Below, piece after piece: positions 33,220 to 42,024 of a stretch of DNA of 55,758 bases. Under the pieces are notes generated by a model. That model did not search any database and was not told where the DNA came from. It saw only the letters and a program-made list of their open reading frames with translations. This DNA comes from Bacteroidales bacterium. Lineage in GTDB: Bacteria; Bacteroidota; Bacteroidia; Bacteroidales; UBA932. The stretch lies in contig JAGAKH010000010.1 of NCBI GenBank assembly GCA_017625725.1, positions 1-55,758 of the forward strand. The letters run 5' to 3'. Position numbers and translations under genes: made by a program. Position 1 is the first letter of the stretch. Each line of letters opens with the position of its first letter.

Positions 33220-33858
33220 TTACTCGTTTGCAAGTGGTTTGTCGGACATTCCGATGACACGCTTGATAGCCTGAAGATAATTGATATTCTCAACACCCTC
33301 GAGACCACAGTCCGCGATTGTCTTCTTGATGTCCTCGATTTCAGTAGACTCAGAGTTGATGGTAACCACCTTCGCTCCATTGATAAGAACGTTTCCAACC
33401 TCGCAGATGGTGTCGTTTACCATATAGCCGAAACGCTGCTTGTGCACGCGTACAGCCGCAAGATCAGGATTGGTCTTAACCATAGCGATGAACTCGTCGT
33501 AGGTGTACTCATCCTTGTCAAGTGCCGGCATCTCAACCATGAATGCAGGGAAAACCTCGTTCTCAAGCACTGCACGAGAGATAGGGAACTCGCCCTTCAT
33601 GAGAGGATTCCACTGCTCGAGGCCGTCAACAGTCTGGACATAAGTCTTGATGTCCATCTTTCCATTGCGGATCTTGGTGTTGTTGATATCGTTCTTGCGT
33701 GAAATGATGTAGATTTCGTCGCTTTCACGCTCCCATACCTTTTCAGGTACAGGAACGGAAAGACGAGCCATTCTCTTGTGTGCCTCACAGAAGCACTGTC
33801 CGAAAGAGCGGAACTCGAAACGTGGCTTCGAGATCTCGCCAATCTTCAATTCTGCCAT
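33220..33858 (-). CDS. Probable divergent CYTH-fold protein
   Basis: A 212-residue soluble protein with no assigned family. Its pattern parallels a CYTH tunnel: an early FEFRSFGQCF strand in place of ExExK, SDEIYIISRKNDINNTKIRN followed by GKMDIKTYVQ (basic strand pairs), then VRVHKQRFGYMVNDTICEVG and KVVTINSESTEIEDIKKTI, which mirror the R-x-x-KxR...E-x-D and the final V-x-x-E-[SL] strands. The gene is 2 bases before a clear CYTH gene, supporting a partner or duplicated fold. The catalytic ExExK glutamates are not obvious, so it may be a non-enzymatic partner or use another substrate. Confidence 0.55.
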   Translation of the reverse strand: MAELKIGEISKPRFEFRSFGQCFCEAHKRMARLSVPVPEKVWERESDEIYIISRKNDINNTKIRNGKMDIKTYVQTVDGLEQWNPLMKGEFPISRAVLENEVFPAFMVEMPALDKDEYTYDEFIAMVKTNPDLAAVRVHKQRFGYMVNDTICEVGNVLINGAKVVTINSESTEIEDIKKTIADCGLEGVENINYLQAIKRVIGMSDKPLANE

Positions 33859-33883
33859 AGTATATTGACTATCTTAGCTTTAA

Positions 33884-34504
33884 TTATTTCTTAGGCTCCT
33901 GCTCGATTACAGCAACCTTTGCACCATTAGCAGCCTTCTTGGTTGGAGCAGCATATACGAACTCACCTGTTCCGTCTGGTACGCGTGAGAAAGAGCACTC
34001 CTCATTCTCTGGATATCCCTTAACCTGATTCCAGCCAGCACCCTCAGTTCCGCGAACGAATGAATCGAGAAGCTTATCCTTAGCATCATAAAGTTCGAGC
34101 TTCACATTCTTCTTTGGTGAAAGACCACCCTTGAACACATGCTCTTCAGTCTCATAAACATAGTCATTGTCACGAACGCCATCTTCGTTCTCATCGCAAA
34201 GATCTGAACTCTCGATAACAACATAACCCTTAGCAGCTATCTTGATGTTAGCAGTACCAGTCCATGTTGTGCTCTTTCCATCTGGCTTCTCTGAGTCATA
34301 TTTCACAACATATACTCCCTCAAGAGAAATTTCCCTGTCAGTAGTGTTGTAGAACTCGATGAACTTGTTCTGTCCATCAACTTCGTTAAGAACTACGCCT
34401 GTAGCATCATTGACATCACCGCTACCTTCGATGTTGTGGTCTGCTTTGTTACATGCAACAAGTGCAAATGCAGCAGCTGCTGCGAATACAAGAATCTTTT
34501 TCAT
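33884..34504 (-). CDS. Lamin-tail domain lipoprotein
   Basis: A 206-residue lipoprotein (ALVAC, Cys18). Residues about 35-175 match the lamin tail (LTD) beta-sandwich: TGVVLNEVDGQNKFIEFYNT with T after, ISLEGVYVVKYD, AAKGYVVIESSD and GWNQVKGYPENEECSFSRVP. LTD domains occur in surface and secreted nucleases and phosphatases of bacteria, where they seem to be binding modules. Here the domain stands alone. It is encoded between a phosphate-type porin and two CYTH-type genes, in the same direction, 25 bases before the second of these. The function is not known. Confidence 0.78.
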   Translation of the reverse strand: MKKILVFAAAAAFALVACNKADHNIEGSGDVNDATGVVLNEVDGQNKFIEFYNTTDREISLEGVYVVKYDSEKPDGKSTTWTGTANIKIAAKGYVVIESSDLCDENEDGVRDNDYVYETEEHVFKGGLSPKKNVKLELYDAKDKLLDSFVRGTEGAGWNQVKGYPENEECSFSRVPDGTGEFVYAAPTKKAANGAKVAVIEQEPKK

Positions 34505-34561
34505 AATTGTTTTGAATTTAAATAGTTAATATAAATATTGGATGTTGTTTTTTATTATCAT

Positions 34562-34586
34562 ATCCCTCGACTAAGCTCGGGATGAC
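34562..34586. repeat. Degenerate REP-like element
   Basis: ATCCCTCGACTAAGCTCGGG followed by ATGAC matches the layout of the element at 32684-32708 (ATCCCCGGTCAAGCCGGGGA and TGAC). It lies in the gap between the porin gene's stop and the lamin-tail gene. The stem is imperfect. Confidence 0.5.
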
Positions 34587-34593
34587 AGGGACA

Positions 34594-35982
34594 TTAGAAT
34601 GCAACCTGGAAACGACATGCTATCATATGATAATCGATACCGTTTCCTGAGCCACCATTCATGATATCTCCAGGATAGAGGGAAGGATTACCTGCTTTGT
34701 CATAACCGGTAAAGTACGCACCCTTGTCTTTACCCTTATGATCTCCCTTTCCATTTGCAAAGATATCATTGTCATTATACTGATAGTTTATGACAAACTT
34801 GATATTTTCAGTCACATGGAAATTCAAGCCAAGAGAGTAAGCATAGGCCGAACCACCCATATAATGATTAGAGATATTGAGGTCGCAGTATTCTATACGT
34901 GCACAAAGCTCGATATCACCCCACTCCTTTCCACGCTTTACACGGGTATACTTCGCTCCACCTGCATCATAGTTCTGGCTTCCTCCGAAAAGAAGATATC
35001 CTGCCTGAGCATACCATCCCCAAGCTGGATCAAGTTCTCCAAAGCTACTCTTTACCGGATCCAGAAATGCCTGACGAGCAATATATGCAGCCTCATAGCG
35101 GAGACCCTTCCAATGGCCGGCAATCTCAAATGTGTATGCAAGTTCGTGATCGAGCCCCTCGATTGCATCTGTATCAAGGAATTTCTTACGGTTGATTCCT
35201 GTGGTGTTACGAGTGCTGTATCTCACGACGTTATAACCTTCACCCGTAGAAAGCTTAGGATTTCTGTAAGAAACAGCTGCACCGATGTGAAGTGAAGCAT
35301 TCTTTGCCTTGTGAAGCGGACGATATACGAGCTTACCAGTATATGACAATCCTTCATTCAAGCCCAAGTCCTTATTTCCTGTCTCAAATGAATTATGTGC
35401 CTCTGTACCTTCAAGTTCAGGTCCGAAAACACCTGCAGAAGCCCAAAGATAAGGAAGGTCATACCTCACATTGATACCCATGTGACGTGATGGAGCAAGA
35501 TATGTAGCCATAGGACGCTCCATGAACTGAAGGTAACGTGAAGTGGTGTTTCTCTGAATAGAGAAATTCTCCTTGAAGTTACCGATCTTAAGCTGGAAGT
35601 GATCCAGACCGTTATACTCAACAAACGCATCCTTGATTTCAGGAGTACCGCTGGTCCAGTCAGTGTCAAGCTCACCGTACCAATTCTCATCGAGCTGAGC
35701 CTTAACGGCGAAACGTGTACGACGCATAGCCATACCATTACCGATCTGAGTAAGGTTCTTGTCATAGCCGAAGAAAACAGCAGCGTCACCCTGAACACGT
35801 ACGTCGAACCACATCTTGTAGTTCTGAGCCTTGTTCTGGAACACAAGGATACCGTCCTGAACTGTTGCGTCAATAGGATAGGAATTAACCTTCTGTCCGT
35901 ACTGGTTCACATCAGTCTCCTGAGCTGTAGCAGCGATTGACATCGAAAGTGCCAAAGCTGAAAGTAGAAATAACTTTTTCAT
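34594..35982 (-). CDS. OprO/OprP-like porin (phosphate-selective type)
   Basis: A 462-residue outer-membrane porin. I start at MKKLFLLSALALS (35982); a Met two codons upstream is possible. The signal peptide ends ATAQ. The body follows the phosphate-selective porin O/P pattern: MRRTRFAVKAQLDENWYGEL, DWTSGTPEIKDAFVEYNGLD, FQLKIGNFKENFSIQRNTTS, RYLQFMERPM and the late NIKFVINYQYNDND, ending MIACRFQVAF. In Pseudomonas, OprP and OprO bring in phosphate and pyrophosphate. Specificity in Bacteroidales members is not established. The gene lies 35 bases after the membrane regulator gene. Confidence 0.85.
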   Translation of the reverse strand: MKKLFLLSALALSMSIAATAQETDVNQYGQKVNSYPIDATVQDGILVFQNKAQNYKMWFDVRVQGDAAVFFGYDKNLTQIGNGMAMRRTRFAVKAQLDENWYGELDTDWTSGTPEIKDAFVEYNGLDHFQLKIGNFKENFSIQRNTTSRYLQFMERPMATYLAPSRHMGINVRYDLPYLWASAGVFGPELEGTEAHNSFETGNKDLGLNEGLSYTGKLVYRPLHKAKNASLHIGAAVSYRNPKLSTGEGYNVVRYSTRNTTGINRKKFLDTDAIEGLDHELAYTFEIAGHWKGLRYEAAYIARQAFLDPVKSSFGELDPAWGWYAQAGYLLFGGSQNYDAGGAKYTRVKRGKEWGDIELCARIEYCDLNISNHYMGGSAYAYSLGLNFHVTENIKFVINYQYNDNDIFANGKGDHKGKDKGAYFTGYDKAGNPSLYPGDIMNGGSGNGIDYHMIACRFQVAF

Positions 35983-36017
35983 TTCCAAAAGGTTTAAAGT
36001 TAATGTTTAGTTGTTGT

Positions 36018-37613
36018 TTATATTGATTTAATGAAATTCACAAGGTTGTCTCCCTTAGAAAGCCCCAGCTTCTGCCTCAGACGGTAACGGCTTATCTCCA
36101 CACTCTTAGGGGTTATATTCATCAGGGTCGCAATATATTTTGAAGAGAATCCGAGTCTGAGCAATGTGGCAAGACGCCTTTCCTGCTGTGTGAGTCCCGG
36201 GTGATTCTCAGCAAGTTTTGCATTGAAATCTTCATGTATAGACTCTGCCTGAGCGTAAAAATACTGAGAATCGACATCACGGTCATATGAGAGCCTCTGC
36301 TTCAGGGACGACCCCAGCTCGGCAATCAGACTATCCCTTTCCTTCTCGTCCGAAGTCTTGGCCAGTTGCCTGACCATGGCATCAAGCGATTCCAGATATT
36401 CTTTCTGCTCCACCATGCTCAAGGCAACATTCATTACTTCCTGCCTTTTCATTTCCACCGCATTGTGCAGAGCCTGATTCTCTGAAATGATGACCTTGAG
36501 TTCCATATCGTTGAGTGCCCTGCTGTTTTCATATATCTGTTGCTGCTGGGCATAGACTATACGCTCCGTGGCCTCACGCTGACGCTTCTGAGTCCTGACA
36601 TAAGCAGAAAACAGGATGAATGCCAGTACTATGATGGCTGAAGACATGACTGCAAAACCTATCATATTCCCGTCATCTGCAATTCCGGACATATACAGAA
36701 GCATATATGAAAGAAAGAAAGAGCAGACCGGAGTCAGAATCAGTGCTGCAAGCTCACGGGCATAGTACTCTTGTTCAACCAGATATGATTTCTGAGCCAG
36801 AGCTGCACCGGCTATGGCCGCCGTTACGACCGGACCGACGGCAACCGGAACCGGTACAATCAAGAAAACGACAGCCGCAGAAAGGCCGACAGACAGCATC
36901 GTATATACAGAGAAATCGGAATAATGACCGTTATCCTCAGCTGACTCCCACGAAAATGCATATAGCAGAACCATTACAACAAGTGTTACCACGAAGATGG
37001 CGGCCAGATCGATTCCGGAAGAAGAAATCATATCCGACGCTCCTGCAACAAAACCTCCCCAATTGACACCGACCGCAATTGAAGTCAGTAGAATCGTAAG
37101 GACTGTGGCCAACCTCATATAATAAGACAACCGTATCAGATGAATTCCGCTTGAAGCCAATGTATGCTTGAAAAACCTATAAATCAGATATGAAATCACA
37201 AATGCCGCACACAACGAAACTGAAACGGGAATGATATAATTCCATACAGGAGACAGTTCATGTCCGGAATTCAGGAGGAATGCAGCATAGGAACCAAGCA
37301 CCGCATAGACGACGGAACCTTTCAATGAGAAGAAGTTAAGGAAGAAGAGCACTATCAAAGATGACAACAGCAAGAGAATCACTGACTGGCAGTCTATTGA
37401 TATGTACTCGACATGGAAGGTTGCGGTTTCACGTGCAAAAGCCAGGCTTCGAAGCAGAATCGCTGACAGAGCGGCAGTATATGAAATAAAAATAAATGTC
37501 TTTCTTCTTAAGGCACACGCAGGGAGATACAGTTCCATGCATGATGAATACTCCCTGGTAAAGAACCAGAGAGATGCAACTGCAAGAAAAAGTATGAGAC
37601 AGAAATTGATCAC
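36018..37613 (-). CDS. PiT-like membrane domain fused to LuxR-type HTH
   Basis: A 531-residue protein in three parts. Residues 1-340 have about ten membrane segments arranged as two repeats like the PiT phosphate transporters: LLLLSSLIVLFFLNFFSLKG and FVISYLIYRFFKHT in the first, IVPVPVAVGPVVTAAIAGAA and LILTPVCSFFLSYMLLYM in the second. The PiT substrate motif (family GANDVAN) appears only as GVNWGGFVAG (182-191), with the Asp and second Asn lost. Residues 341-460 look like a coiled coil. Residues 467-531 are a LuxR-type helix-turn-helix: GLTQQERRLATLLRLGFSSK and TPKSVEISRYRLRQKLGLSK. This suggests a membrane phosphate sensor that binds DNA. The stop-start overlap with the DUF47 gene upstream (ATGA) argues for joint action. 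Confidence 0.72.
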   Translation of the reverse strand: MINFCLILFLAVASLWFFTREYSSCMELYLPACALRRKTFIFISYTAALSAILLRSLAFARETATFHVEYISIDCQSVILLLLSSLIVLFFLNFFSLKGSVVYAVLGSYAAFLLNSGHELSPVWNYIIPVSVSLCAAFVISYLIYRFFKHTLASSGIHLIRLSYYMRLATVLTILLTSIAVGVNWGGFVAGASDMISSSGIDLAAIFVVTLVVMVLLYAFSWESAEDNGHYSDFSVYTMLSVGLSAAVVFLIVPVPVAVGPVVTAAIAGAALAQKSYLVEQEYYARELAALILTPVCSFFLSYMLLYMSGIADDGNMIGFAVMSSAIIVLAFILFSAYVRTQKRQREATERIVYAQQQQIYENSRALNDMELKVIISENQALHNAVEMKRQEVMNVALSMVEQKEYLESLDAMVRQLAKTSDEKERDSLIAELGSSLKQRLSYDRDVDSQYFYAQAESIHEDFNAKLAENHPGLTQQERRLATLLRLGFSSKYIATLMNITPKSVEISRYRLRQKLGLSKGDNLVNFIKSI

Positions 37614-38257
37614 AATGTTCTACGTATCGCCATTACAGCCAGCTGGTCAGCCACATTTGCAGCAGCTTTCGACAGATTCTCTATATGCAATGAAAAGTAG
37701 CGGAGGTGGAACTTCTCACTGAGCTTGAGTGCTGTCATATTATGGAATACCTTTCTCTTGATGGTCTGAGAGTATCTCACAGCCTCCTTTTCATAAAAAT
37801 ACGACCTTGATATCTTGTCAGGGATTGTTTCCGGAGACTTGAAATATGCCTTTGCAGCAGGAATGACCGACTCGACCGAAAGTGCCGAAAACTCTGTAAG
37901 CTTCATGAATTCCTGATTCAATTCTGCAGGTATATATGGAGTCTCGATCTCAAACTGAAAGAGACTCTCGTAAAGGATGTCGGTAATATTCCTTGTCTTC
38001 TCCAGAAGTCTCATGATATCTCCCCTGGACCTGACCAGTGCAGTCTGAGTATACAGGGCATTTTCAATCTCCCTACGCAACATTTCTGTCTCCGCTTCAA
38101 GAGAAGATACTCTCTGAAGATTCTCGTTAAAGTCATTCTTATTGGAATACAGATAGTTACGCACTCCATCCTTGAACACGAGCACAGTCTTGTCCATCAG
38201 GTCAAAATAGCGGTCAATATTCTCTATAAGTTTCTTCGTCTTCTCTCTGCCGAACAT
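37610..38257 (-). CDS. DUF47 family PhoU-like protein
   Basis: A 215-residue all-helical protein of the DUF47 (TIGR00153) family, related to PhoU and usually encoded beside a PiT phosphate transporter. I start at ATG 38257 (MFGREKTKKLIENIDRYFDL), because the longer frame begins with TTG inside the -7 element. Family length is matched exactly. Visible pieces are RVSSLEAETEMLRREIENAL (E-x-x-D-x-x-x-R type helix), LVRSRGDIMRLLEKTRNITD and EKEAVRYSQTIKRKVF. DUF47 proteins are thought to control PiT transporters according to phosphate. Here the partner is a PiT-like regulator instead of a transporter. Confidence 0.88.
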   Translation of the reverse strand: MFGREKTKKLIENIDRYFDLMDKTVLVFKDGVRNYLYSNKNDFNENLQRVSSLEAETEMLRREIENALYTQTALVRSRGDIMRLLEKTRNITDILYESLFQFEIETPYIPAELNQEFMKLTEFSALSVESVIPAAKAYFKSPETIPDKISRSYFYEKEAVRYSQTIKRKVFHNMTALKLSEKFHLRYFSLHIENLSKAAANVADQLAVMAIRRTL

Positions 38258-38278
38258 CGGAAATACATTTATATATAG

Positions 38279-38286
38279 CAAAGATA
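38279..38286 (-). promoter_or_regulatory. -7 element (TATCTTTG, minus strand)
   Basis: The complement reads TATCTTTG, 21 bases before the chosen DUF47 start, giving a short leader. No TTTG is found at -33. It would head the phosphate-type cluster. Confidence 0.55.
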
Positions 38287-38377
38287 CAATTTATCTCATT
38301 GTAGAGTGCATTTTATATACAATAACAAAAAATCGTCATTTGCATATTTTAAGATATTTAACTGATATATAATAAAT

Positions 38378-38415
38378 TATACGTGCTGTTCGTTACACAA
38401 CAAAAAGCACGTATA
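38378..38415. terminator. Hairpin downstream of rnr
   Basis: TATACGTGCT (38378-38387) and AGCACGTATA (38406-38415) form a perfect 10-bp stem around an 18-base loop, 20 bases after the RNase R stop. On the minus strand it is followed by ATTTATTATA, so termination would be weak. Confidence 0.45.
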
Positions 38416-38435
38416 GAGAAAATGTAGAGGTTCAA

Positions 38436-40778
38436 CTATTTCTTTGAGGAGTTCCGGCCAACCGGTTTACGCTTGGCGGAGCGTCGTTTCGAATCCTTTA
38501 TCGCCTTACGGACCTTCTCTTTTCTTGCCGCCTTGTTAATACCTACAGTGATATTGTCAAACGTTCCGTCCTCACCCTTGAGGAAGGAAGATCCACGACC
38601 CTGCTCGTAATCGATCCTGTCATATATACGGTCTTCCAGGCCGGACTCTATAAGTTCATAATCAAGAAGTTTCTGTTCCAGATTGGTCTTCTTTACACGT
38701 ATACGGACCGGATCACCGAGATTATAGACGATTCCTGTACGTCGGCCTACCAGCCTGTAATGCTCGGCATCGAACTCAAAGAAGTCACTTTTTATATCCC
38801 TGAGTGGGACCATACCTTCGATCTTTGTCGGTTCCACCTCCACGTACATACCCCATTCCGTCAGACCCGAGACATTTCCTCCGAAGACAAAGCCAACCTT
38901 GTCTTCCATGTATTCCACAAGTTTGTACTTGATGCTCGCCCTTTCGGCCTCAGCCGCAACAATTTCACGCTCTGATGCATGTCTGCACAGCTTTTCATAG
39001 GTTTCAGCCTTAGCGGACTCCCCTCCCTGAAGATAATGAGCAAGCAGGCGGTGGACCATCATGTCAGGATAACGTCTGATCGGAGACGTGAAGTGAGTGT
39101 AATATTTGAATGCCAGGCCATAATGGCCGAGATTCTCGATGTCGTATCTGGCCTTGGCCATGGTCCTGAGAGAGAGAAGCTCGATGGCATTGTACTCAGG
39201 TGTGTCTTTAGCTGCAGCAAAAAGGGAATTGAGTTCTTTGGAAATCTCTTTTCCATTGTTTGTAGGTCCAAGCCTATAGCCGAAGTTGCCTATGAAATTA
39301 CGCAGATTCTCGAGTTTTTCCTGATTCGGTTCGTCATGAACTCGATATACAAAAGTCCTGGCCGCCTTGCGTGCCTTGGAGGGCTTTTCCTCCATGCCCT
39401 TGCAGCCTGTAGCCACGAATTCAGCAACAGCCCTGTTAGCAAGAAGCATGAATTCCTCAATCAGCCAGTTGGCTTCCTTGGACACTTTCTGATAGACATC
39501 GACCGGTTTTCCCTTCTCATCGACAACTACCTTCATTTCCGGACGTTCAAAGCTGATGGCACCTGCTGCAAATCTCTTCTTGCGAAGCTTGGAAGCAAGT
39601 TTATGGAGGACAAGTACAGCCTGCCTGATCTTAACCGGCACATCTTCTGGAATCTTTTCCTCCTCAGATTCTATAATTGCCTGAGCCTGATCATAATTGA
39701 ATCTGAAATCCGAATATATTACAGTCTTTCCGAACCATCTGTTCTGAATCTTGCCGAGAGGGGTAAGTTCAAACACCGCGGAAAAAGTCAGTTTTTCCTC
39801 ATTAGGACGAAGAGAGCATAGCTTGTTACACAGTTTCTCCGGCAACATAGGCACGGTGCGGTCTACAAGATAGACGGAAGTACCTCTTCGAAGAGCCTCT
39901 TCATCAACCTCTGAACCTGGTCTGACATAATGAGTTACATCAGCGATATGAACTCCGACTTCATAATTTCCGTTTTCAAGTTCCCGGAAAGACAAGGCAT
40001 CGTCAAAATCCTTTGCATCGGCAGGATCGATAGTGAAGGTCAGTACGTCACGGAAATCCTTCCTTCCTTCAAGATCCTTAGGAGTGATTTCCTCTGAAAT
40101 GGAATCCGCCGCATCCTCGACCTGTGATTCGAAACGATAAGGCAGAGCATATTCGGCCAGGATGGCATGCATCTCCGTATCGTTCTCGCCCGGCTCTCCG
40201 AGCACATCCACTATATGTCCGGTCGGAGTGGACTCGGAACGCGGCCAGTCATCGACAACGGCAGCGACCTTCATCCCGCTACGGACAGTCATATCTGTCT
40301 TATTGACAGAATAGATTCCGTCCTCAAGAGGCTTCAGCCATCCTGTCTCATCCTTAGGCTCGGCCATAGACTGTGCCTTGACATTATGTCGGCGGAATCT
40401 CACCTTATCGGGCTCAGTGAAAGGAATCGTTATATCATATGGCATAAAACGGCTCTGCATAAGCACCCATGCGTTATTCCCTACAATATGAAGGACGCCG
40501 ATGAATGGCCTTGGCGAACGTTGGATGATCTCAACGACTTCACCTTCACGCCTCTGACGGTCGGTCTTTTCCCTTGTGACAGTCACTCTTACCGTGTCAC
40601 CGTTCAATGCCCCTCTAGTCTTCGACGCCTTGACAAATACATCATCCTCTTCACCCTCGACAATGACAAAGGCAAAACCTTCTCTTGTCATCTGGACCTT
40701 ACCTGTAACCTGAGGAAAAACCTTCTTCTCCTTCCTTCCTCTTCCTTTCATTCCTCGCGAATTCTTCTTTCTTGCCAT
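38436..40778 (-). CDS. rnr: Ribonuclease R
   Basis: A 780-residue 3'-5' exoribonuclease. In order: a basic N-terminus (ARKKNSRGMKGRGRKEKK), cold-shock/OB domains (GKVQMTREGFAFVIVEGEED), the RNB catalytic domain with the metal-binding TIDPADAKDFDDALSFRELE (the D-x-x-x-x-x-D-D-D set) and VGVHIADVTHYVRPGSEVDE, then HFTSPIRRYPDMMVHRLLAH, an S1 domain (GFVFGGNVSGLTEWGMYVEV) and a lysine- and arginine-rich tail. It degrades structured RNA and takes part in RNA quality control. It is a single gene, divergent from the RND efflux operon with a 130-base gap. Confidence 0.96.
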   Translation of the reverse strand: MARKKNSRGMKGRGRKEKKVFPQVTGKVQMTREGFAFVIVEGEEDDVFVKASKTRGALNGDTVRVTVTREKTDRQRREGEVVEIIQRSPRPFIGVLHIVGNNAWVLMQSRFMPYDITIPFTEPDKVRFRRHNVKAQSMAEPKDETGWLKPLEDGIYSVNKTDMTVRSGMKVAAVVDDWPRSESTPTGHIVDVLGEPGENDTEMHAILAEYALPYRFESQVEDAADSISEEITPKDLEGRKDFRDVLTFTIDPADAKDFDDALSFRELENGNYEVGVHIADVTHYVRPGSEVDEEALRRGTSVYLVDRTVPMLPEKLCNKLCSLRPNEEKLTFSAVFELTPLGKIQNRWFGKTVIYSDFRFNYDQAQAIIESEEEKIPEDVPVKIRQAVLVLHKLASKLRKKRFAAGAISFERPEMKVVVDEKGKPVDVYQKVSKEANWLIEEFMLLANRAVAEFVATGCKGMEEKPSKARKAARTFVYRVHDEPNQEKLENLRNFIGNFGYRLGPTNNGKEISKELNSLFAAAKDTPEYNAIELLSLRTMAKARYDIENLGHYGLAFKYYTHFTSPIRRYPDMMVHRLLAHYLQGGESAKAETYEKLCRHASEREIVAAEAERASIKYKLVEYMEDKVGFVFGGNVSGLTEWGMYVEVEPTKIEGMVPLRDIKSDFFEFDAEHYRLVGRRTGIVYNLGDPVRIRVKKTNLEQKLLDYELIESGLEDRIYDRIDYEQGRGSSFLKGEDGTFDNITVGINKAARKEKVRKAIKDSKRRSAKRKPVGRNSSKK

Positions 40779-40801
40779 AAAACTGATATATTATTCTTTC
40801 A

Positions 40802-40809
40802 CAAATTTA
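40802..40809 (-). promoter_or_regulatory. -7 element (TAAATTTG, minus strand) of rnr
   Basis: The complement of CAAATTTA is TAAATTTG, 24 bases before the rnr ATG at 40778. No TTTG lies at a 19-base spacing. Confidence 0.5.
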
Positions 40810-40861
40810 GATAATATTATCAAAATCGAGCCAGATGTCTCACAAAAAGGAGGATTTTAGG

Positions 40862-40869
40862 TATCTTTG
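40862..40869 (+). promoter_or_regulatory. -7 element (TATCTTTG) of the RND operon
   Basis: TATCTTTG matches TAnnTTTG 39 bases before the ATG at 40909. No -33 TTTG is seen at the usual spacing. Confidence 0.55.
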
Positions 40870-40908
40870 CAGGTTGTTGAACTGTAAAACAAAACTAAGA
40901 AAAACGAT

Positions 40909-42024
40909 ATGAACAGAGCATTTATCCCCCTTCTAATGTTTGCCGGTCTGGCGTTTTCTTCCTGCAAAGAAGGAACAAAGACCGTAGCTAAAGAGGATTC
41001 CTACTATGAAATCCATGAGGTCGCACTCAGCGACAGAACCTTGACCACCGGATACTCTGCAGCCATAAGCGGAGTACAGACAGTTGAAATCCGCCCTCAG
41101 GTGAGCGGTATGATTACAGACATACTTATAGAAGAGGGTGAAAGCGTGCACAAGGGACAGGTTCTTTTCATCATCGACCAGACCCCATACAAGGCAGCAT
41201 ATGAAATAGCTGTGGCAAACGTAAAGAGTGCAGAGGCCTCGCTGTCAACAGCCCAGCTCGTATATGAAAGCAACAAAGACCTTTATGAGCAGGATGTCAT
41301 CTCGGAATTCGACCTGATGACGGCTCAGAATAACCTCACGGAAGCGGAGGCCAGACTGACCCTGTGCAAGGCGGAAGAGGTGAATGCAAGCAACAACCTG
41401 TCATACACCGAGGTCCGTTCTCCTGTAAACGGTGTCGCATCCATGATTCCATACCGCGTCGGAGCACTCGTCAGCAGCAGCATCACACAGCCTCTGGTGA
41501 CAGTTTCTGATGACAGCCGCGTATATGCATATTTTTCAATGGCAGAGAACCAGATGCTTGACATGGTGCAGCAGTACGGTTCCCTCAACAACGCAATCAG
41601 GCAGATGCCTGAAGTCGAACTCATCCTCAGCAACGGCCAGACCTACGAACACAAGGGAAAGATAAACGCTATAAGCGGAACAATCAGCGAAAGCACCGGT
41701 GCAGTCAGCATCAGGGCGGTATTCAACAACCGCAATCACCTTCTCCGTAACGGAGGAAGCGGTACAATCGTGATTCCTGTGACAATGAAGAACTGCATGG
41801 CGATTCCTCAGTCCGCAACTTTCGAGCTTCAGGACAGAGTGTTCGTCTACAAGGTCGTCGACGGAAAAGCATCAGCCACAGAGATTCAGGTTGCTCCTCA
41901 GAACAACGGTACTGAATATATCGTGACCAAAGGTCTTGAAATAGGAGACATCATCGTAGCAGAGGGAGCAGGCCTCCTGAAGGAAGGTACAGTCATCAAG
42001 ATTCGTGAGGAGGGAGAAGAATAA
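40909..42024 (+). CDS. RND efflux periplasmic adaptor (membrane fusion protein)
   Basis: A 371-residue lipoprotein (AFSSC, Cys19) of the AcrA/HlyD adaptor family. A first lipoyl half is SGVQTVEIRPQVSGMITDIL followed by GESVHKGQVLFIID; a helical hairpin of about 80 residues follows (AYEIAVANVKSAEASLSTAQ to LTEAEARLTLCKAEEV), then the second lipoyl half TEVRSPVNGVASMI and beta-barrel and membrane-proximal domains. It links the inner-membrane pump to the outer-membrane channel. The stop overlaps the pump gene start as TAATG. It is the first gene of a three-gene operon. Confidence 0.94.
   Translation: MNRAFIPLLMFAGLAFSSCKEGTKTVAKEDSYYEIHEVALSDRTLTTGYSAAISGVQTVEIRPQVSGMITDILIEEGESVHKGQVLFIIDQTPYKAAYEIAVANVKSAEASLSTAQLVYESNKDLYEQDVISEFDLMTAQNNLTEAEARLTLCKAEEVNASNNLSYTEVRSPVNGVASMIPYRVGALVSSSITQPLVTVSDDSRVYAYFSMAENQMLDMVQQYGSLNNAIRQMPEVELILSNGQTYEHKGKINAISGTISESTGAVSIRAVFNNRNHLLRNGGSGTIVIPVTMKNCMAIPQSATFELQDRVFVYKVVDGKASATEIQVAPQNNGTEYIVTKGLEIGDIIVAEGAGLLKEGTVIKIREEGEE

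Noticed and set aside
38979-39821. 280-codon plus-strand frame opposite rnr
   Set aside because: It is the antisense of the conserved RNase R catalytic region and shows no family features.
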